A program made the translations under genes and the position numbers. Under the pieces are notes generated by a model that saw nothing but the letters and a program-made list of their open reading frames with translations, had not been told where the DNA came from and ran no database searches. Positions 7,892 through 14,204 of a stretch of 14,204 nt of DNA are shown in pieces. The stretch is taken from assembly GCA_003151595.1 (NCBI GenBank), contig PLXW01000149.1:1-14204 (forward strand), read 5' to 3'. Within the stretch, counting starts at the first letter, position 1; the number at the start of each line of letters is the position of its first letter. The stretch comes from Myxococcales bacterium (lineage in GTDB: Bacteria > Myxococcota > Polyangia > Polyangiales > Polyangiaceae).

Positions 7892-7990
7892 CCCTCACCC
7901 CGGGCCCCTCTCCCGCAAGGGGAGAGGGGAGGAGAGATCACGCTCTGGCTCCCCCTCTCCCCTTGCGGGAGAGGGGGCTGGGGGGTGAGG
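7892..7990. repeat. 99-bp inverted repeat, probable bidirectional terminator / dispersed palindromic element
   Basis: The left arm (7892-7929) and right arm (7952-7990) pair over a perfect 25-bp stretch (CCCCTCTCCCGCAAGGGGAG and on) plus an outer CCCTCACCCC/GGGGTGAGGG, with a 2-nt bulge and a 22-nt loop. Each arm also contains a shorter hairpin of its own (CCCCTCTCC against GGAGAGGGG). It starts directly after the stop of the TPR gene and lies 29 bp from the end of the convergent DUF4337 gene, so it can stop or insulate both transcripts. The CCCTCACCCC...CCTCTCCCGC...GGGGAGAGG style is familiar from dispersed intergenic palindromes in GC-rich proteobacterial genomes, so a multicopy element is likely. 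There is no T-run. Confidence 0.85.
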
Positions 7991-8019
7991 GTTGGCGGGA
8001 ACGGCGGCGGACGCCCTCC

Positions 8020-8841
8020 TCACGGCGCCTTTGACGGCTGCGGCGCCGGCGCATCCGGACGCCCGTCGCCGTCCTTGTCGTCTTCGCCGATGACCGCGGT
8101 GTTCTTCGCCGCGTCCTCGATCCGCTTCGTCGCCTTCGCGAGCGCGTCGTTCGTCCGCACGAACGTCATCACGATGATGACCGCTCCGACCGATCCGATC
8201 GTGACGGCGACGCCCCACGCCTTGCGGTTGGCCAGGAGCAGCGCGATCGACGCGATGACGATCCCGATCTCCGCGCAGAGCTGCGCGCGCTCGTACCACT
8301 CGGCCGCTTCCTGGTGCGCCTCGATGGCGCCGTCGTACGCCTCGGCGTCCTCTCTCGCTTCGGCCATCTCGTGCATGTACCGGTTGCGGAGCTTCGCGAA
8401 GTGGTCCTCGTCTTCCTGATCGGGCGAGAGGATGTCGGCGAGCTCGCGCGTCGCGACGTCGATGGTGTCCTTGATCTCCGAGGTGTCTTCGTCGTCGCTC
8501 TTGCCGGAGCGCGCGCGCACCGTCTTCAGCGCCTCCTCGAACTTCTTCACCTCGGGCTTGCTGGGCGTGAGCGCGTGGAGAATCTCGGCGTCGGCCTCGA
8601 TGACGCGGAACTTCATCGACTCCGACTGGTAGACGCCGAACTTGTTCGACTGCTCCACCATCGTCTTGATGAGCTCCGTCCGCTGCGAGCCGACGAGCGC
8701 CGCGCACAGCGCCAGCATCACGCCGAGGACGGCCATCGTGATGCCGATGGCTTTGCCCGGACCACCTTTGTCACCGTGTTCGCCATGGCCGCCGTGTGCA
8801 GCGTGCTCCATGTTCTCGAGCATCTCCGTCGCTTCGCTCAT
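8020..8841 (-). CDS. DUF4337-type membrane protein
   Basis: A 273-aa protein matching by eye the DUF4337 family, whose function is unknown. Layout: a His/Gly-rich N-terminus (residues 12-28); transmembrane segment 1 at about 31-51 (AIGITMAVLGVMLALCAALV); a long charged helical region at about 52-186 with a coiled-coil look (MKFRVIEADAEILHAL, YMHEMAEAREDAEAYDGAIE); transmembrane segments 2 and 3 at about 187-204 and 209-227; and a cytoplasmic or periplasmic tail. The tail contains DDKDGDGRPD (254-263), which resembles the calcium-binding DxDGDGxxD repeat of thrombospondin type 3. The preceding GxQRTE and the WYERAQ stretch before TM2 fit the family. The ATG at 8841 has GGGGGA about 5 bases upstream. 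It is divergent from the GH31 gene across 75 bp and convergent with the TPR gene. Confidence 0.82.
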   Translation of the reverse strand: MSEATEMLENMEHAAHGGHGEHGDKGGPGKAIGITMAVLGVMLALCAALVGSQRTELIKTMVEQSNKFGVYQSESMKFRVIEADAEILHALTPSKPEVKKFEEALKTVRARSGKSDDEDTSEIKDTIDVATRELADILSPDQEDEDHFAKLRNRYMHEMAEAREDAEAYDGAIEAHQEAAEWYERAQLCAEIGIVIASIALLLANRKAWGVAVTIGSVGAVIIVMTFVRTNDALAKATKRIEDAAKNTAVIGEDDKDGDGRPDAPAPQPSKAP

Positions 8842-8916
8842 CGATTCCCCCCGACGTGGAGCGCGTACGTTACGTCAGTTGCGGGGCGCGGTCTGCTGGA
8901 GCATCGTGCCGCGCCC

Positions 8917-11472
8917 ATGCGTGTACTCGCGATGCTCACTCTCTCCGCGTTCAGCGTCGCCGCCGTCGCCTGCTCGAAGTCTTCCGGCGGGGCGCCGCCG
9001 CCGCCCGACAACGGCGCGATCGCCGTCGGAAGCCTGAGCGTCACGGTGAACCCGGCCACGGCGAAGGTCTCCGTGCTCGCGCCCGACGGCGGCTTCCTTC
9101 TCGAAGGGATCGACACGTCGACCGCCGTCGGCGCTCCGCAATCGGACAACGACGACGCGCCGCCGCTCACAGGCTTCGCCGTGCGCGATCTCTCGAGCAG
9201 CTACGCGATGCAGTTCGGGTCGTTCGAGGTCGACGACGACACGACGCAGCCCTGGCGCGTGGTCACCAAGGCGAGCATCGAAGGCAAGACGATCACGCTT
9301 CTCACGGCCGACGGCACGCGCGTCGCGTCGCTCGCGGCGTCGCAAGGCGACGACCCGATGCACCTCGTCGTCGCCATCACGGGTGACGACGTCCCCGACG
9401 GCGCCGCCCCCGCCGCGCCCGACGCCAGCCTCCAACCGACCGGCGTGCGCCGCCGCATCTCGTGGGGCTTTCGCTGCACGCCCGATGATCACTTCACTGG
9501 CTTCGGCGCGCAGACGTGGGGCGTCGACGCGCGCAAGGAGACGATCCCGATCTGGGTGCAGGAAGAGGGCGTCGGCAAAGATCTCTCGACCGACGACTTC
9601 ACCGGCCCGTGGTTCCTTCAGGGGCGCCGCCACTCGGCGTACATGCCGCTCCCCGAGTTCCTCTCGCGCCGCGGCTTCATCGTCGTCGCCGATACGCCGC
9701 ACCGCTCGACCTTCGCGCTCTGCTCGGAGAGCGACACGGTCGCGCGCATGGAGCTCGAGCTCCCCGTCACGCTGAACCTCTTCTACGGCCCCACGCCGCA
9801 CGACGCGATCACCCGCAGCACGCACCACTTCGGCCGCCCGCGCGTCCCGCCCGCGTTCACGTTCGCGCCGTGGAACGACGCCATCTTCGGCTCGGCCAGC
9901 GTGCGCGCCGTCGCCTCCGCGTTGCGCGCGGCCGGTGCGCCGTCGAGCGTGATCTGGACCGAGGACTGGCGCGGCGGCTCGTTCCAGGGGGACAACTACA
10001 CGCTCGACGAGCAGTGGGACGTCAACCGCACGCTCTACCCGGACTTCGAGCAGGTCGCGTCCGACTTGCACGGCGAAGGGTTCAAGTGGCTCGTCTACTT
10101 CAACTCGTTCGTGCAGACGGACAGCGCGGCGTGGCCCGAGACGCAGCCGAACGGCTACTTGATCCGCAACGCCGACGGCACGCCGTACACGTTCCAGGAC
10201 GCGAAGTTCGTGAGCGCGTCGATGGTCGACCTGAGTCAGCCCGCCGCCGTCGCGTGGGCCGTCGGAAGGATGAGCGCCGCGATCGCGCTCGGCGCCGACG
10301 GCTGGATGGGTGACTACGGCGAGTGGCTCCCGACCGACGCGACGCTCACCGGCGGCAGCGGGCTCGATCTGCACAACGACTACCCGGTGATGTGGCAGCA
10401 GGCGCAGCGCCAGGCGCTCGACAAGGCGATCGCCGCCGACGGAGTCGAGCGACTCTCGTTCGTGCGATCGGGCTGGCTCGGCACGGCGCAAGAGGCCGAC
10501 GTCTTCTGGGCCGGCGATCAGCGGACCGACTTCGAGATCGACGACGGTCTCCCCACGATCATCCCCATCGGCGTCGGCGTCGGGCTCGCGGGCGTGTCCA
10601 CGTTCGGCAGCGACATCGCCGGCTACCAGAGCGCGACGAACCGCGTGGCGACCAAGGAGCTCTTCTTCCGCTGGACGGAGCTCGGCGCATGGTCCCCTGT
10701 GATGCGCACGCACCACGGCACGCAGCCGAAGCTCGAATGGAACTGGCAGAGCGACGCCGACACGACCGCCGAGTGGGTGCGCTACGCGAAGCTGCACATG
10801 GCGCTCGCGCCGTACATGCGCGGGCTCGCGCAGGCGGCGCACGACACAGGCGTGAGCATCTGGCGATCGCTGGCAGTGGAGTTCCCGTCGGACGAAGCGT
10901 CGTGGCCCGTGGCTGACGAAGTGATGGTCGGCAGCGGCGTGCTCGTCGCGCCGGTGCAGGTCGCGGGGGCGACGTCGCGAAGCGTGTATCTGCCACCGGG
11001 GACGTGGTTCCCGTGGGCGGGGGGCGCGAGTATGGTGGGGCCGAAGACGATGACGGTGGATGCGCCGGTGGCGGAGATTCCGGTCTACGCGCTGGCCGGG
11101 ACGATCGTGCCGATGCTTCCGGATGGAGTGGAGACGCTGACGAAGGAAGCGTCGAGCGCGGCGGGCGTCGCGACCGTTGGCGATGATCGCGTCGTGTACG
11201 CGTTCGCCGGCGCGAGCGGATCGTTCACGGAGTCGCCCGATTGGGGCGGGCTCACGTATGCGCTCACGAGCGGGACGTCGGGAGCGCCGACGTGGAACGG
11301 CGTGGCCCTCGGCGCGTGCGCCGCGACACCGGCGGCTCCGTGCGCGACGACTGCGAGTGGAGAGGTGACGGCGTACGTGGTGGGGAGCGGGACGCTGGTC
11401 GCGGGCGGAGCGAAGTTGGTGATGGGTGGAGGCGCGGCGACGAGGAAGCTGACACTCCGGATCGGTTTCTGA
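8917..11472 (+). CDS. Secreted GH31-family glycoside hydrolase (YihQ-like), predicted lipoprotein
   Basis: An 851-aa retaining alpha-glycosidase of family GH31. The nucleophile D466 lies in ADGWMGDYGEWLPTD, and the probable acid/base D534 lies in VFWAGDQRTDF. Both motifs and their 68-residue spacing match the E. coli YihQ type (D405/D472). The N-terminus (MRVLAMLTLSAFSVAAVAC) is a signal peptide ending in a lipobox with C19, and +2 is Ser, so export and lipid anchoring are expected. Order: lipoprotein leader with Ser/Gly/Pro linker, N-terminal beta-sandwich (about 35-290), catalytic barrel (about 300-650), C-terminal beta-sandwich domains. The arginine and tryptophan that bind the sulfonate in sulfoquinovosidases are not seen after WTEDW (E349) in an ungapped hand comparison, so the substrate is probably not sulfoquinovose. 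The ATG at 8917 is chosen from the signal peptide; its ribosome-binding site is weak. The frame is open upstream to 8314, but that part is antisense to the DUF4337 gene. Confidence 0.92.
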   Translation: MRVLAMLTLSAFSVAAVACSKSSGGAPPPPDNGAIAVGSLSVTVNPATAKVSVLAPDGGFLLEGIDTSTAVGAPQSDNDDAPPLTGFAVRDLSSSYAMQFGSFEVDDDTTQPWRVVTKASIEGKTITLLTADGTRVASLAASQGDDPMHLVVAITGDDVPDGAAPAAPDASLQPTGVRRRISWGFRCTPDDHFTGFGAQTWGVDARKETIPIWVQEEGVGKDLSTDDFTGPWFLQGRRHSAYMPLPEFLSRRGFIVVADTPHRSTFALCSESDTVARMELELPVTLNLFYGPTPHDAITRSTHHFGRPRVPPAFTFAPWNDAIFGSASVRAVASALRAAGAPSSVIWTEDWRGGSFQGDNYTLDEQWDVNRTLYPDFEQVASDLHGEGFKWLVYFNSFVQTDSAAWPETQPNGYLIRNADGTPYTFQDAKFVSASMVDLSQPAAVAWAVGRMSAAIALGADGWMGDYGEWLPTDATLTGGSGLDLHNDYPVMWQQAQRQALDKAIAADGVERLSFVRSGWLGTAQEADVFWAGDQRTDFEIDDGLPTIIPIGVGVGLAGVSTFGSDIAGYQSATNRVATKELFFRWTELGAWSPVMRTHHGTQPKLEWNWQSDADTTAEWVRYAKLHMALAPYMRGLAQAAHDTGVSIWRSLAVEFPSDEASWPVADEVMVGSGVLVAPVQVAGATSRSVYLPPGTWFPWAGGASMVGPKTMTVDAPVAEIPVYALAGTIVPMLPDGVETLTKEASSAAGVATVGDDRVVYAFAGASGSFTESPDWGGLTYALTSGTSGAPTWNGVALGACAATPAAPCATTASGEVTAYVVGSGTLVAGGAKLVMGGGAATRKLTLRIGF

Positions 11473-11509
11473 CGAGGGCTCTGGGCGGTGTCATACTTCG
11501 GAGGAAGTC

Positions 11510-11854
11510 ATGGAACCGACGAGCCTGACGATTGAGATTCTCAGGGAGATTCGAGACGAGGTGCGCGGCGTCAAAGACGAGGTGCGCGGGGTCAAAGACG
11601 AAGCCCGTAAGACGAACGAGCGCATCGACGTGTTGGATCGAAACGTCAGCGAGCGCCTCGACGAAACCAACCGGCGCATCGACGAGACCAACAGGCGCCT
11701 GGTGTCGTCCGAGATTCGTCTCTCGACCGAGGTGGTCGCGGTCGCTGCCGTCGTGACGGGGCTTCGCGATGACTTTCGGAAACAGCGCGATCTCCGCTCG
11801 CTCGTCGTCGAGCATGAGCACCGCATCGAGGCGCTGGAGGCCCGCGAGCGGTAG
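11510..11854 (+). CDS. Small coiled-coil protein with heptad duplications
   Basis: A 114-aa, highly charged, almost entirely helical protein without signal peptide. Residues about 8-70 are a continuous coiled coil built of seven-residue units: DEVRGVK twice (16-29) and DETNRRI/DETNRRL (51-64). Residues 71-85 are more hydrophobic (STEVVAVAAVVTGL) but short for a membrane segment. A second short helix ends EHEHRIEALEARE. Start at the ATG at 11510, with an excellent GGAGG (11500-11504) five bases upstream; the 37-bp gap after the GH31 stop means it may be co-transcribed. Coiled-coil oligomerisation is expected; function unknown. Confidence 0.82.
   Translation: MEPTSLTIEILREIRDEVRGVKDEVRGVKDEARKTNERIDVLDRNVSERLDETNRRIDETNRRLVSSEIRLSTEVVAVAAVVTGLRDDFRKQRDLRSLVVEHEHRIEALEARER
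11555..11596 (+). repeat. 21-bp tandem duplication (one heptad) in the coiled-coil gene
   Basis: GACGAGGTGCGCGGCGTCAA(A) at 11555-11575 is repeated at 11576-11596 with one base changed (C to G in the glycine codon, silent). Both units encode DEVRGVK. A third, degraded unit may follow (DEARKTN). Confidence 0.9.
11660..11701 (+). repeat. Second 21-bp heptad duplication in the coiled-coil gene
   Basis: Two adjacent 21-bp units encode DETNRRI and DETNRRL. They differ at a few positions, mostly silent, so this duplication looks older than the one at 11555. Confidence 0.8.
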
Positions 11855-11962
11855 GGACTCCACGCCCCCGCGCCGTTCGGTTCGCGCAGAGCTTCAACGG
11901 TTCTAGGCGAACGAGCCAACATCGCCCAAGCGACGCGCGCGCGAGTGCGCAATATTCGCTGC

Positions 11963-12886
11963 ATGAACAACATCACCCGCAGTGAACGCACGGAAGGCTA
12001 CGCGCACGCTCCTGCCACGGTGCGCCTCGGCGATCTCGAGGTGCAGCGCCTCGGTTACGGCGCCATGCGCCTCCCCGGCAAAGACGTGTGGGGCGAGCCC
12101 GACGATCCCGAGCGCGCGAAGAAGGTCCTTCGCCGCGTGGTGGAGCTGGGCATCAACTTCATCGACACCGCCTGGTTCTACGGGCCCTACGTCTCGAACC
12201 GGCTGATCTTCGAAGCGCTCCATCCGTACCCGCGCGATCTGGTGATCGCGACCAAGCTCGGTGGCAAGCGCACCCCGGACAAGGGATGGGCAGGCTTCGC
12301 GCGCCCCGACGAGCTGCGCAAAGGGGCCGAGGACGATCTGCGCACGCTCCATCTGGAGCGGCTCGACGTGGTGCACCTGCGCTTCAATCCGAGCGCGGGG
12401 GTGCCGTTCCTGGAGTCGCTCGACGCGATGATCGCGATGCAAGCCGAGGGGAAGATTCGTCACCTCGCGTTGAGCTGCGTCGACGTGAAGCAGCTCGAGG
12501 CGGCCCTGGCGCGCACGTCGATCGTCGCGGTGCAGAACGCGTTCAACGTGTCGGGCGGCGGCGGGATGATGGCCAAGCTCACGCACTCCGAGGTCGACTC
12601 GCCGGAGGCGGTGCTCGATCTGTGTACGGCGCGAGGGATCGCGTACCTCCCGTTCTTCCCGCTGGCGGTGGGGAACGCCGAGAAGGAGCAGCCGGCGATC
12701 GCGGCGATCGCGAAGAGGCACGGGGCGTCGCCGTCGCAGATCGCGCTGGCGTGGTTGCTTGCGCGTTCGCCGGTGATGCTGCCGATTCCGGGGACGGGGT
12801 CGATCGAGCACCTGGAGGAGAACTGGGACGCGCGGAGGATTGCGCTGTCGCAGGAGGAGATGGGGGCGATCGGGAAGCGGGGGTAG
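11963..12886 (+). CDS. Aldo/keto reductase, YdbC/PdxI-like (putative pyridoxal reductase)
   Basis: A 307-aa NADPH-dependent oxidoreductase with the AKR (TIM-barrel) fold. As I recall E. coli YdbC (renamed PdxI, a pyridoxal reductase of vitamin B6 salvage), this protein shares several stretches with it: RLGYGAMRLPG at the start, NFIDTAWFYGPYVSN, YLPFFPL, SQIALAWLL and LPIPGTGSIEHLEEN. Active-site positions: D68, Y73 and K98; the usual histidine position in the fourth strand is R140 (LDVVHLRF), as in YdbC (VNLR). SIEHLEEN is the C-terminal cofactor-phosphate motif. The ATG at 11963 is preferred over a GTG at 11945 that would add six residues. No clear ribosome-binding site is visible; AATATT at 11951 sits close to the ATG and might be a -10 element. 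It is transcribed alone and ends before the hairpin at 12905. The substrate is inferred from similarity only. Confidence 0.9.
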   Translation: MNNITRSERTEGYAHAPATVRLGDLEVQRLGYGAMRLPGKDVWGEPDDPERAKKVLRRVVELGINFIDTAWFYGPYVSNRLIFEALHPYPRDLVIATKLGGKRTPDKGWAGFARPDELRKGAEDDLRTLHLERLDVVHLRFNPSAGVPFLESLDAMIAMQAEGKIRHLALSCVDVKQLEAALARTSIVAVQNAFNVSGGGGMMAKLTHSEVDSPEAVLDLCTARGIAYLPFFPLAVGNAEKEQPAIAAIAKRHGASPSQIALAWLLARSPVMLPIPGTGSIEHLEENWDARRIALSQEEMGAIGKRG

Positions 12887-12896
12887 GTCGATGGAA

Positions 12897-12930
12897 TAAG
12901 AAAAGCCCCGACAGGAGAACCTGCCGGGGC
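12897..12930 (-). terminator. Rho-independent terminator between convergent genes
   Basis: GCCCCGACAGG and CCTGCCGGGGC (12905-12930) form an 11-bp stem with one mismatch and an AGAA loop on the plus strand. Read on the minus strand the stem is followed by TTTTCTTATT (12904-12895), a proper intrinsic terminator for the gene ending at 12969. On the plus strand only TTCG follows, so it would serve the reductase gene (stop at 12886) less well. Confidence 0.85.
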
Positions 12931-12968
12931 TTCGAGGGAGTCAGCGAAGGCGATTCACGCCGTGAGGA

Positions 12969-13886
12969 TCACGACGGGAGCGATGCCGCGGGAGCGATCA
13001 CAGGCGCCGACGGAGCGACCGTTGTCGACACGACCGGCACGTGCACCGTCGTCTCCGTCTGCGAAGCCGGCGTGACCGTGACCGGAGTCGCGACAGCCGC
13101 CGTCACCGTCGACGACGCCGCAGCTCCGCTCGCGACCGCAGCCGCCTTCGCCCCCTTCCCCGCTTTGCGCTTACTGCGCGCCTTCGCCAGCGCGCGCCGC
13201 TCCTGCGGCCGAAGCGATGCCGGTGCGTCCTTGAAGCGGATCGCCAGGAACGACGCGATCGGAGCGAGCTCCAACTGGAGCCCCGGATATTCCGGGACGT
13301 ACCGGATCAGCGTCGAATACGCGTTCGTCGTCGCCTTCCACACGCGGCTCTCCGCCTGCGCGACCACGTCCCCCACCAGCGCGCGCACCGCATCGAAGCG
13401 CTGCACGATCGGTGCAAGCTGTTTCAGGAGCGCCAGGTCTGCGTCCACCTCGGCGGGATCGACCCCGGGGAGGACGAGCCCGTACTGCTTGGCGACCGCC
13501 ATGACCGGCTCGGCGTGGGCCTCGCCGCCCGGCCGAAGCTTCAACAAGCGACGACGATCGTTGATCGTGAGAGGGACCGCGTCAGGCCCGAGGGCGGTCG
13601 TGATCGATGCGAGGTATCCGAGGATCGAGGCAACGCCGATCGCACTGGGAGCGGCAGCAGATGACGAGGCGGACGTGGACGGTGCAGTTTGGGCGGACAC
13701 GGCTTGGACGGACATGGGGGACTCTCCGGTTGCGTTCGAGACGTTGGATTCCGAGGCGACGACGCGATGCGAGTGACTCTTGGTCTTCTTAGGGCTCATG
13801 GTGGACTCTCCGTTTGCGGTGGTGGAATGGACCGAGTGGGCGTGAGCTGCGGGACGTGACTGACTGACTTTTTTCTTGGCGGCCAT
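12969..13886 (-). CDS. Hypothetical protein with three in-frame starts, Ala/Ser/Thr-rich tails
   Basis: A protein of 305 aa from the ATG at 13886, 276 from 13799, or 248 from 13715. The three starts share a frame, with no stop between them, and each has GGAG exactly 8 bases upstream. The N-terminal 57 residues are two related basic/Ser-rich units (MAAKKKVSQS...NGEST; MSPKKTKSHS...TGESP). The core (about residues 83-213) is helical and includes LTINDRRRLLKL, GLVLPGVDPAEVDADLALLKQLAPIV and RVWKATTNAYSTLIRYVPEYPG. This order loosely recalls small uncharacterised proteins common in Bacteroidota with an ERK-LPKLG...PPFID...DL segment; function unknown. A basic stretch (RPQERRALAKARSKRKAGKGAK, about 225-246) may bind nucleic acid. 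The last 60 residues are Ala/Thr/Val/Pro-rich and probably disordered. No signal peptide. The frame stays open upstream to the window edge, but that part does not look coding. Confidence 0.72.
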   Translation of the reverse strand: MAAKKKVSQSRPAAHAHSVHSTTANGESTMSPKKTKSHSHRVVASESNVSNATGESPMSVQAVSAQTAPSTSASSSAAAPSAIGVASILGYLASITTALGPDAVPLTINDRRRLLKLRPGGEAHAEPVMAVAKQYGLVLPGVDPAEVDADLALLKQLAPIVQRFDAVRALVGDVVAQAESRVWKATTNAYSTLIRYVPEYPGLQLELAPIASFLAIRFKDAPASLRPQERRALAKARSKRKAGKGAKAAAVASGAAASSTVTAAVATPVTVTPASQTETTVHVPVVSTTVAPSAPVIAPAASLPS

Positions 13887-13898
13887 GGTGGCTTCTCC
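13713..13898 (-). promoter_or_regulatory. Three matched ribosome-binding site/ATG modules
   Basis: On the minus strand, GGAGAAGCCACCATG (ATG at 13886), GGAGAGTCCACCATG (13799) and GGAGAGTCCCCCATG (13715) have the same layout: GGAG, 8-base spacer, ATG. They are 87 and 84 bp apart, multiples of three, so all open the same reading frame. They also encode the GEA/GES residues at the end of each N-terminal unit. Confidence 0.75.
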
Positions 13899-13981
13899 TT
13901 CTTCGGGCGAGTAACGAGGCGTTGCGGTTCGGCTCCGGGCCGAGTGCGGTTGCTCCATGAAGAGAAGAGTACGGGTGGCGT

Positions 13982-13998
13982 GTTTCAGATCCTGAAAC
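13982..13998. repeat. Dyad GTTTCAG-ATC-CTGAAAC, candidate operator
   Basis: Perfect 7-bp inverted repeat with a 3-bp centre, 96 bp upstream of the first ATG of the minus-strand hypothetical gene. The size suits a dimeric regulator; no T-run follows on either strand. Confidence 0.55.
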
Positions 13999-14041
13999 CA
14001 CCGGCCATGGGATTTTTGGCTGTGAAACCGGCCTCGGGCAT

Positions 14042-14089
14042 CGGACCGCCAGGAGCCACGCGTTTCGTTCGGGGAAACGCGTGGGTCCG
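14042..14089. repeat. Long imperfect hairpin upstream of the hypothetical gene
   Basis: Inner arms CCACGCGTTTC (14056-14066) and GAAACGCGTGG (14074-14084) are a perfect 11-bp match with a 7-nt loop. Outer arms CGGACC (14042-14047) and GGTCCG (14084-14089) extend it across an 8-nt bulge on one side. There is no T-run, so a classical terminator is unlikely. Confidence 0.6.
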
Positions 14090-14204
14090 GAGCGGCGGAC
14101 GGTGCGATCGCCGAGCGGGACGCGTTCGGCGGGGAAACCGCGCGGTTCCTCGGCGCGCAAGCGGCGAGCGAGCGGCGGGGGGGATGGTCGCGACACTCGA
14201 TCAC

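Larger units (their letters stand above)
13887..14204. other. Non-coding upstream region with inverted repeats and GAAAC/GTTTC motifs
   Basis: A 318-bp stretch with no convincing gene; the open frames across it give Arg/Pro/Ser-rich, low-complexity translations. It is the presumed promoter region of the minus-strand gene starting at 13886. It contains a dyad at 13982-13998, a long hairpin at 14042-14089, and a palindrome at 14136-14147. GAAAC occurs four times (13994, 14024, 14074, 14134) and GTTTC twice (13982, 14062) in about 155 bp. I found no convincing -35/-10 pair. Confidence 0.6.

Noticed and set aside
4075..7941. A 1288-residue open frame on the minus strand across the TPR gene
   Set aside because: It is Arg/Leu/His-rich, lacks domains, and mirrors the codon bias of the TPR gene; an antisense artefact of high GC content.
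8314..8916. N-terminal extension of the GH31 frame upstream of 8917
   Set aside because: This stretch is antisense to the DUF4337 gene; the signal peptide and lipobox fix the true start at 8917.
8875..10842. A 655-residue minus-strand open frame across the GH31 gene
   Set aside because: The GH31 nucleophile and acid/base motifs are on the plus strand; the antisense frame has no recognisable domain.
12088..13776. A 562-residue plus-strand open frame covering the reductase end and the minus-strand hypothetical gene
   Set aside because: It runs through a terminator hairpin and out of frame with the reductase; the composition is not protein-like.
13982..14149. Repeated GAAAC words as a CRISPR array
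   Set aside because: The repeats are only five bases long with irregular spacing; there are no uniform spacers and no cas genes.
13887..14204. Upstream extension of the hypothetical gene to the window edge
   Set aside because: The translation is Arg/Pro/Ser-rich and low complexity, there is no good start, and the DNA is full of inverted repeats; better read as non-coding.

Overview
This window is GC-rich DNA with very strong G/C bias at third codon positions, and long open frames run antisense to most real genes. The gene content (a proteobacterial-type isc operon, a very large TPR protein, a GH31 lipoprotein, DUF4337, and Ala/Ser/Pro-rich hypothetical proteins) suggests a large-genome myxobacterium (Myxococcota, perhaps the Polyangiales/Sorangium side). 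That placement is inference; there is no rRNA to confirm it. I see no tRNA, rRNA, insertion sequence, CRISPR array or phage gene.

Region 1 (1-2977, minus strand) is an iron-sulfur cluster assembly operon in the order regulator - iscS - iscU - iscA - hscB. hscB is cut by the left edge, and hscA and ferredoxin would be expected beyond it. The order matches the classical iscRSUA-hscBA-fdx operon, except that the iscR position holds a MerR-family regulator with a C-terminal cluster of five cysteines. A 16-bp near-perfect palindrome lies just upstream of it. IscS mobilises sulfur from cysteine, IscU is the scaffold, IscA is a carrier/assembly factor, and HscB docks loaded IscU (through its LPPVK loop) onto HscA.

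Region 2 (3076-7890, plus strand) holds a small protein with a winged-helix-like C-terminus and then a giant protein (1425 aa from the preferred start). That protein has a disordered acidic N-terminus, about 900 residues of TPR-like repeats, and a non-TPR C-terminal domain that may be a degenerate peptidase fold. It ends at a 99-bp inverted repeat that separates it from a convergent gene.

Region 3 (8020-12886) holds a minus-strand DUF4337 membrane protein. Divergent from it is a predicted secreted lipoprotein, a GH31 glycosidase of the YihQ-like type. Next come a small coiled-coil protein whose gene carries 21-bp (one-heptad) tandem duplications and an aldo/keto reductase resembling E. coli YdbC/PdxI (pyridoxal reductase). 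A hairpin terminator separates the reductase from the next gene.

Region 4 (12897-14204, minus strand) holds a hypothetical protein with three in-frame ATGs, each preceded by the same ribosome-binding-site arrangement. Its upstream 318 bp is non-coding and rich in inverted repeats and GAAAC/GTTTC motifs. The most interesting points are the MerR-type regulator in place of IscR, with its operator, and the triple nested translation start.
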